Source: Rheinheimera sediminis
GTDB lineage: Bacteria > Pseudomonadota > Gammaproteobacteria > Enterobacterales > Alteromonadaceae
NCBI RefSeq assembly: GCF_004005375.1
Contig: NZ_RZUF01000001.1
Coordinates: forward strand, 62,001-126,000
Reading direction: 5' to 3'
Length of the DNA stretch: 64,000 nucleotides
Positions 60,301-64,000 of the stretch are shown here, piece by piece. Under the pieces are notes generated by a model. That model did no database searches. It saw only the letters and a program-made list of their open reading frames with translations, and was not told the DNA's origin. Numbering within the stretch: position 1 is the stretch's first letter; each line of letters begins with the position of its first letter. Both the position numbers and the translations under genes were made by a program.

Positions 60301-60401
60301 GTAGTCTGGCCGCAGCAGCTGAACGAGCTCTGGCAGAAAACAACTGGCCTTTAGAGCAACTAAAGGAATTGCTTATCGCCATACAACAAGAAAATCCTTA
60401 A
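57342..60401 (+). CDS. hybrid sensor kinase: membrane domain, Cache sensor, HisKA, HATPase, REC, Hpt
   Basis: A 1019-residue hybrid kinase. N-terminal multi-helix membrane region (about 15-155, MASE-like), a further helix (about 172-192), periplasmic Cache-type sensor (about 195-425; SALRTDAAGIVRSFF, AHRDYFIEPQRTGQAYISDV), helix (about 428-447), coiled coil, HisKA with His near 564 in NMSHELRTPLTVILGF, HATPase (NALKFTQQG, DTGPGIS, GTGLGLYICKQL), receiver (LIVDDVPDLRLLF, acceptor in ILMDMHMPVMDG, LTKPV) and a C-terminal Hpt with His near 971 in LLHRIKGTSACFGF. The phosphorelay can pass phosphate to a separate regulator; nearby receivers are candidates. Its stop shares TTAA with recD. Confidence 0.9.
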   Translation: MSIVPDPYKSMVQPHKLFSVAALSLFGLIANLLALELPLTTPLLLGNLAFIVILQRHGLWWGLASAILVLFPLDSPLYWLCSLLQLLTVLLFSRVTRRKWLLLLLYFLCCLLVLFWFPVQKQPFIAVLLSALILTSTLMILQHFARLFIFQSASQQTKRQQPLQKQLGSRIAIMAAIPWSLMISALLHGSVVLNLSGYVNELAMQQQQIESQLKQKLMSYQAELRLASSYASLVGDEQSLQQLVYSQPEFISALRTDAAGIVRSFFKEQAAQDIAGHSVAHRDYFIEPQRTGQAYISDVFQGQRLGTDLLFALSLPLFQEQQFAGVLELSVALERLTTALKPRYQDNHLQVILMDGQQIKIWGYAAPQLPGQKMALDHASVAKSKAYLTHSPFHSPGELYFNQQGNKIRLESQIEGTNWPLLLLWDYSHLALFYQLLTLAALLLMLAGFELLSRSSRRFASGYTGALQQLMNAIENMQLHSVEPAKLVLKNSALEFEHLLASFTSLQQRLQSGHKALQSALEEKTNLSQQLEQRVTERTAELSIERDKAQQLASTKTRFLANMSHELRTPLTVILGFIQQIMTKPHDSLLQSQLQTIDSQSKFLLQIVNDILDAAKMDEGKLPLELLDFELQQLLNELHQSLLPAAQAKALNFCLDIKYPLPRTLHSDPLRLKQILMNLLSNALKFTQQGEVRLSATIAQNQLHLVISDTGPGISSEMQQKLFAAFEQGDPGVSRQFGGTGLGLYICKQLADLLGYQLTLHSTLEQGTQFTLAIPLTVHTELLLKAPLQSTRNSMQAQQQLPTFVGKVLIVDDVPDLRLLFSTLLKSTGLEIQTALNGLDAIQKVTLETFDLILMDMHMPVMDGLTATLELRRLGYQIPIIALTADVQAEQKRLCLQAGCQTVLTKPVQAEHLYSKIAEFLPVKQSEKAETAIQQQLDELTAMYRESLPSVALDLEKLMQVKDPVPTAALLHRIKGTSACFGFNRISSLAAAAERALAENNWPLEQLKELLIAIQQENP

Positions 60402-62323
60402 AGCCGCACATCGCCCTGGCGCTGTACTTTTAGCTCCACAGCTTTGGCTAACAATTCTGCTTTGCCGCAAATTAAACTAAATAATTTTGCGGCTCTGGTA
60501 ATGCCGGTGTAAATCAGTTCACGCGTCAATACAGGACTAAACTGATCCGGTAAAACCAGGACCGCATGACGGAATTCTGAGCCCTGAGATTTATGTACCG
60601 TAATAGCATAAGCCGTTTCGACTTGCTGCAAACGGCTGGGTAAAACCCAGCGCACCGCTTTGCTGCTGTCCTCAGAAGCAAAAGCCACAGCCAGTATCCA
60701 TTTGCCCTGATAAGGCCGAGCTAAACAAATACCGACATCACCATTCATTAAGCCAAGCGCATAATCGTTTTGCATCACCATTACAGGCCGCCCGGCATAC
60801 CAAAGACTGCCCTGCCTGGCACTGTGTTGGCTGCTATAGTGAATAAGTCCAGCCTGATGCAAAATTCTCTCTACTGTCAGATTCAGCTGCTCCACCCCCA
60901 AAGGTCCTTGTCTCACAGCACAAAGCAACTGAAAAGCTGAAAAATCCGTGAGCACCTGCTGCGCCCAATGATCAATCTGCAAATCTGTAGCATCTAAAGC
61001 AGGGGGTTGTGCTGCAATCTGCAGATAAAAACTAAAACCCGCAGCATCTGGTCGTTGCTTTTGCACCTGTCCGGTCAACACCAATTGCTTGAGCTGCGGA
61101 AATTCTGCTGCCGCCAGATACTGCAGATCGGCATACTCAGCCCGGCAAATAGCAGCTACTTCCGTACTTTGACCGCTATTGACCGCAGTCGCCAGTTTGG
61201 CGATGCCGCTCTGTGGGTCAAATCTGTGGCTAACTCTGAGCATACCAATTTGCTGCTCCAGCGCTTTGCCTTGTTGGCTGATTAAATGCACTGGAATCGC
61301 CGCAGAGGACAACTGTTCAAGCCAAGCCGCAGTTGCGGGCCAATACTGCCCTTGCTCAGCCCACTGACACAGCTCTGCCATTAAAGCGCCCGCTTCAACC
61401 GACGCCAGCTGGTCTTTATCGCCCAATAAAATCAGCCGCGCATGAGCTGGTAAGGCCGACAATAAAGCCGCCATCAGCTCGACATCCAGCATAGAGGCTT
61501 CATCCACTACTAATAGATCGAGCGCCAAAGGCTCCAGTGCATTTTGTTTAAACTGTCGGCTTTGCGCTCTGGCCCCCAACAACTTGTGCAAGGTCGACAC
61601 ATCGGTCGGCACCTGGCTTTTGATCTCAGCCGAAGCTGGCAGCTTATCTAAGGTGTTACGAATCGAGCTGCGAAGCCGCACTGCCGCTTTGCCCGTAGGA
61701 GCAGCCAGTTGAATGGTCAGAGGCGCAGCACCTTGCTGTTGCTGCAATTGCTGCAATACCAACAGCAACTTGACGACTGTGGTGGTTTTGCCAGTACCGG
61801 GGCCCCCAGTGATCACACTAAAACTACTGCTGGCAGCTATGGCGCAGGATAAACGTTGCCAGTCAGGTTCAACTTGTGTTGCTGCAGTGGCAGGAAATAA
61901 CGGCTCCAGCAACTGATTCAGCAGAGCCGGATTGATAGCCTGACGCAGCTGCTGACTGCGCTCGCTGCTTTGCTGTAAATACTGGGCTATCTGCTGCTGA
62001 TAACTATAATAACGCCGCATATACAAGGCATTATTGGCATAAACAAAAGGCTGATTATCATCCCGCTCCAGCTGAAACAAAGCCGGATACAACGCCATCA
62101 AAGCCTGCCAGTCTTGTTCGGACTGCTGCGGCATACGTTTAACTGATAAACACAAATGACCGGCAGAAAGCGCAAAGCTGCATTGGCCGATCAATAGCGC
62201 AAGCGCAGCGGGTAGCTGCTGTTGCTCGCGGAAAAAAGTCACCAGAGCTTTATCCAAAGCCCGCCAGTCCTTGCCCTGCATCTGCAGTTCAAGTTGTTTC
62301 TCAGCCCATTCAATATCAGACAT
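60398..62323 (-). CDS. recD: exodeoxyribonuclease V alpha subunit RecD
   Basis: 5'-3' helicase subunit of RecBCD, which processes double-strand breaks. The 641 residues (E. coli 608) show Walker A VITGGPGTGKTTTVVK, Walker B LLVVDEASMLDVELM, GDKDQLASVEAGA and the C-terminal motif AYAITVHKSQGSEFRHAVLV. The start overlaps the recB stop by 8 bases; GGAGCTGGCTG provides a ribosome-binding site. The stop overlaps the convergent hybrid kinase stop. Confidence 0.95.
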   Translation of the reverse strand: MSDIEWAEKQLELQMQGKDWRALDKALVTFFREQQQLPAALALLIGQCSFALSAGHLCLSVKRMPQQSEQDWQALMALYPALFQLERDDNQPFVYANNALYMRRYYSYQQQIAQYLQQSSERSQQLRQAINPALLNQLLEPLFPATAATQVEPDWQRLSCAIAASSSFSVITGGPGTGKTTTVVKLLLVLQQLQQQQGAAPLTIQLAAPTGKAAVRLRSSIRNTLDKLPASAEIKSQVPTDVSTLHKLLGARAQSRQFKQNALEPLALDLLVVDEASMLDVELMAALLSALPAHARLILLGDKDQLASVEAGALMAELCQWAEQGQYWPATAAWLEQLSSAAIPVHLISQQGKALEQQIGMLRVSHRFDPQSGIAKLATAVNSGQSTEVAAICRAEYADLQYLAAAEFPQLKQLVLTGQVQKQRPDAAGFSFYLQIAAQPPALDATDLQIDHWAQQVLTDFSAFQLLCAVRQGPLGVEQLNLTVERILHQAGLIHYSSQHSARQGSLWYAGRPVMVMQNDYALGLMNGDVGICLARPYQGKWILAVAFASEDSSKAVRWVLPSRLQQVETAYAITVHKSQGSEFRHAVLVLPDQFSPVLTRELIYTGITRAAKLFSLICGKAELLAKAVELKVQRQGDVRL

Positions 62324-64000
62324 CAGCCAGCTCCTTCGTGATCAGCTGACCTTGCAGCAACGCATCCAGTTTATTCACTAAGTCCAGCGGAATATCCACC
62401 GCCAGCACACCTTTATTTACTGCATTTCCACCACGCAGGAACCAATACAAAGCGCCGCCTAAGTGTTCCTGTGGCTTATAGTCCGCCAAACGACTTTGTA
62501 ATAAACGATGAATGGCCACAGCGTATAAAGCCGCCTGCACATCGTAGCGGTGCGCCAGCATTTGCTGAATTAAGGCGGTGCTGTCGTACTGGCCATCGGC
62601 GATAAAATTCGATTTGTAATCCAGCACCCAGTATCTGCCATCCTGCTCCAGCGTTAAGTCGATAAAGCCCTTCAGCATCCCCTGCAACTGAGTGGTACGA
62701 AGCGCTGGTCGTGGCCATTCTGGCCATAAATACTGCTGCACTAAAGCATCCAGCTGCGCACTGCTGCAGTGCTGAACTGCTAACCAGAATTCAAGTTCAG
62801 CGCGGTAACTGCCTTCGTTAAGTGTGCTTAAGCTGCTGTTGTGATTCGGCCAGAGCTGGGTTTTTATCAGCTCCTCGAGCCACTGCTGCACTGGCAGTAA
62901 AGCGCTGGCTAAATCTGCAGTTTCGGGGTAAGGCGCTTGTTGCTCAGCCCAATAGCGGATTTGCCATCTGTCGTCAGGTAATTGCTGCAATAAGCCGTAT
63001 TTCTGCATCAAGGGCGTTAAGCCCTGTTGCCATAAGTGTGGCTGCTGCGCTAATTCGTCAAAACCCTGTGCCGCGCCCCACTCCAACATATCATGTAAAA
63101 AAGTACCGGCCTGACTGCCCCGGACAAAACCCTGAGCCAATGTGATAACCTGCGGTTCTGTTGGCTCAGCAGCATCCTGCAATTGCTCTGGCGCAAGCTC
63201 TTGCTGTAATTCCTGAAACAGCTCAGCCGCTTTGCTGTCCTGCTGATGTTGCTCCAGCAAAGCACTGTAACTGGCTATCCACCAGAGCTCTTTCACAGAA
63301 CGGGTCATCTGAGCATAAGGCAATAGCTCACTCGTCTGGTCCAACATCAGCACTTGCGTACGCTGCTCTGATAAGTTTTCGGCAAGGCCAATATCAGGCT
63401 GTGCAACCAGAGGCGCTAACTGTTCCTGCAAAGCCACAGACGATACCAGCGCATCATCTGAGAGCACATAGCCTATGGCGCTTTGCTCTTTCACTGGCAT
63501 CAAGCCCACCCAGCAATAATGCCGGGCGCGAGTTAAGGCCACATACAACTTACGCATATCTTCGGCCAAACGTTCCCGCTCTGCTTGTTGGGCTTGCTGC
63601 TCGTTGGCTTGCAGCACCACCATCAGCTCACCGTCCTGATGGTAACTGACAGGGCCTTTGTCGGCATCGACAGCTCGGGCTAAGGCGATAAAAGGCAAAA
63701 ACACCAGCGGGTATTCCAGACCTTTGGATTTGTGAATAGTGACAATTTTAATCAGGGCTTCGTCGCTTTCTAACCGCAGTTTTTGCTGCTCAGCCGCTAA
63801 ATCACCTTGCCCCGCCAAATGCTCGGCCAGATAACGAATAAGCGCAGCCGGGCCTTCCAGCTCCATCGAACGTTGCTGTAACAGCTCCGCCAAATGCAGA
63901 ATATCGGTCAGTAATCGCTCGCCTGATGGCTGCTGCTGTAAAAACTCGGCCACAGCAAAATCACGCATCAGCTGCCATAACATCACCAGCACACCTTGCT
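62316..64000 (-). CDS. recB: exodeoxyribonuclease V beta subunit RecB, C-terminal part
   Basis: The frame stays open at the right edge, so this is the C-terminal half of RecB (about 560 residues). It contains the UvrD-type helicase C-domain (IVTIHKSKGLEYPLVFLPFI, KLYVALTRARHYCWVGL) and the RecB nuclease domain with GFIDLTLEQDGRYWVLDYKS holding the catalytic Asp, Asp and Lys of the PD-(D/E)XK site. It is upstream of recD in the same operon. recC would be expected further upstream but is outside the window. Confidence 0.95.
   Translation of the reverse strand, partial: QGVLVMLWQLMRDFAVAEFLQQQPSGERLLTDILHLAELLQQRSMELEGPAALIRYLAEHLAGQGDLAAEQQKLRLESDEALIKIVTIHKSKGLEYPLVFLPFIALARAVDADKGPVSYHQDGELMVVLQANEQQAQQAERERLAEDMRKLYVALTRARHYCWVGLMPVKEQSAIGYVLSDDALVSSVALQEQLAPLVAQPDIGLAENLSEQRTQVLMLDQTSELLPYAQMTRSVKELWWIASYSALLEQHQQDSKAAELFQELQQELAPEQLQDAAEPTEPQVITLAQGFVRGSQAGTFLHDMLEWGAAQGFDELAQQPHLWQQGLTPLMQKYGLLQQLPDDRWQIRYWAEQQAPYPETADLASALLPVQQWLEELIKTQLWPNHNSSLSTLNEGSYRAELEFWLAVQHCSSAQLDALVQQYLWPEWPRPALRTTQLQGMLKGFIDLTLEQDGRYWVLDYKSNFIADGQYDSTALIQQMLAHRYDVQAALYAVAIHRLLQSRLADYKPQEHLGGALYWFLRGGNAVNKGVLAVDIPLDLVNKLDALLQGQLITKELADV

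Overview
The window looks like chromosome from a Rheinheimera- or Shewanella-like gammaproteobacterium (Alteromonadales/Chromatiaceae type). The evidence is the trxB-aat-bpt-infA/clpA-clpS-cspD/icd-nudJ-mnmA-hflD-purB-roxA gene order, a monomeric isocitrate dehydrogenase, a tricorn-like S41 protease, a leucine-type dehydrogenase and ERIC-like 127-bp repeats. Nothing resembles phage, plasmid, CRISPR, rRNA or tRNA.

Layout. 1-9321 (+): the tail of an ABC-2 permease, the outer-membrane TamA/TamB pair and a secreted tricorn-like protease. 9419-9639 (-): an intergenic transcription unit with a Fur-box promoter, four hairpins and a terminator, read here as a candidate iron-regulated small RNA. 9705-12539 (-): cmoM, a NIF3 protein and a glycosyltransferase. 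12675-16591: trhA and a large orphan Reg_prop/Y_Y_Y histidine kinase. 16824-30710: conserved housekeeping core holding a near-complete N-degron pathway (Aat, Bpt, ClpS, ClpA), tRNA and ribosome modification (MnmA, RoxA), purine synthesis (PurB) and Icd. Two tandem 127-bp ERIC-like repeats abut the clpA stop codon. 30803-33470: a DUF4826 protein, a leucine-dehydrogenase-like enzyme, a 40-bp perfect palindrome and a DUF218/YdcF-like gene bordered by ERIC material on both sides.

33625-46661 is a cell-surface polysaccharide locus: wecC, then (after a decayed solute-binding-protein gene) a minus-strand operon GT4-WecG-GT2-Wzz-Wzy-Wzx, and a divergent plus-strand operon WecA-flippase-nitroreductase-like-pyruvyl transferase. 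WecA would start the repeat unit on undecaprenyl phosphate, WecC and WecG would supply and add ManNAcA, Wzx would flip it, Wzy polymerise it and Wzz set its length. wecB is not in the window.

46855-60401 is a dense signalling island: CheY-like, CheC-like and PAS-kinase genes on one strand; a minus operon of REC + degenerate HD-GYP, FIST-domain sensor and GAF-like histidine kinase; then divergently HTH-REC, REC-GGDEF-EAL and REC-HDOD, followed by a Cache hybrid kinase with REC and Hpt. The set FIST + kinase + (HTH-REC, REC-EAL, REC-degenerate HD-GYP) matches, domain by domain, the outputs of the nitric-oxide/c-di-GMP network (HnoB/HnoC/HnoD with NosP-NahK) known from Shewanella, but gathered in one place with a FIST protein as the likely sensor. 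A palindrome overlapping the promoter between the two divergent arms is the obvious operator. The window closes with recD and the 3' part of recB.
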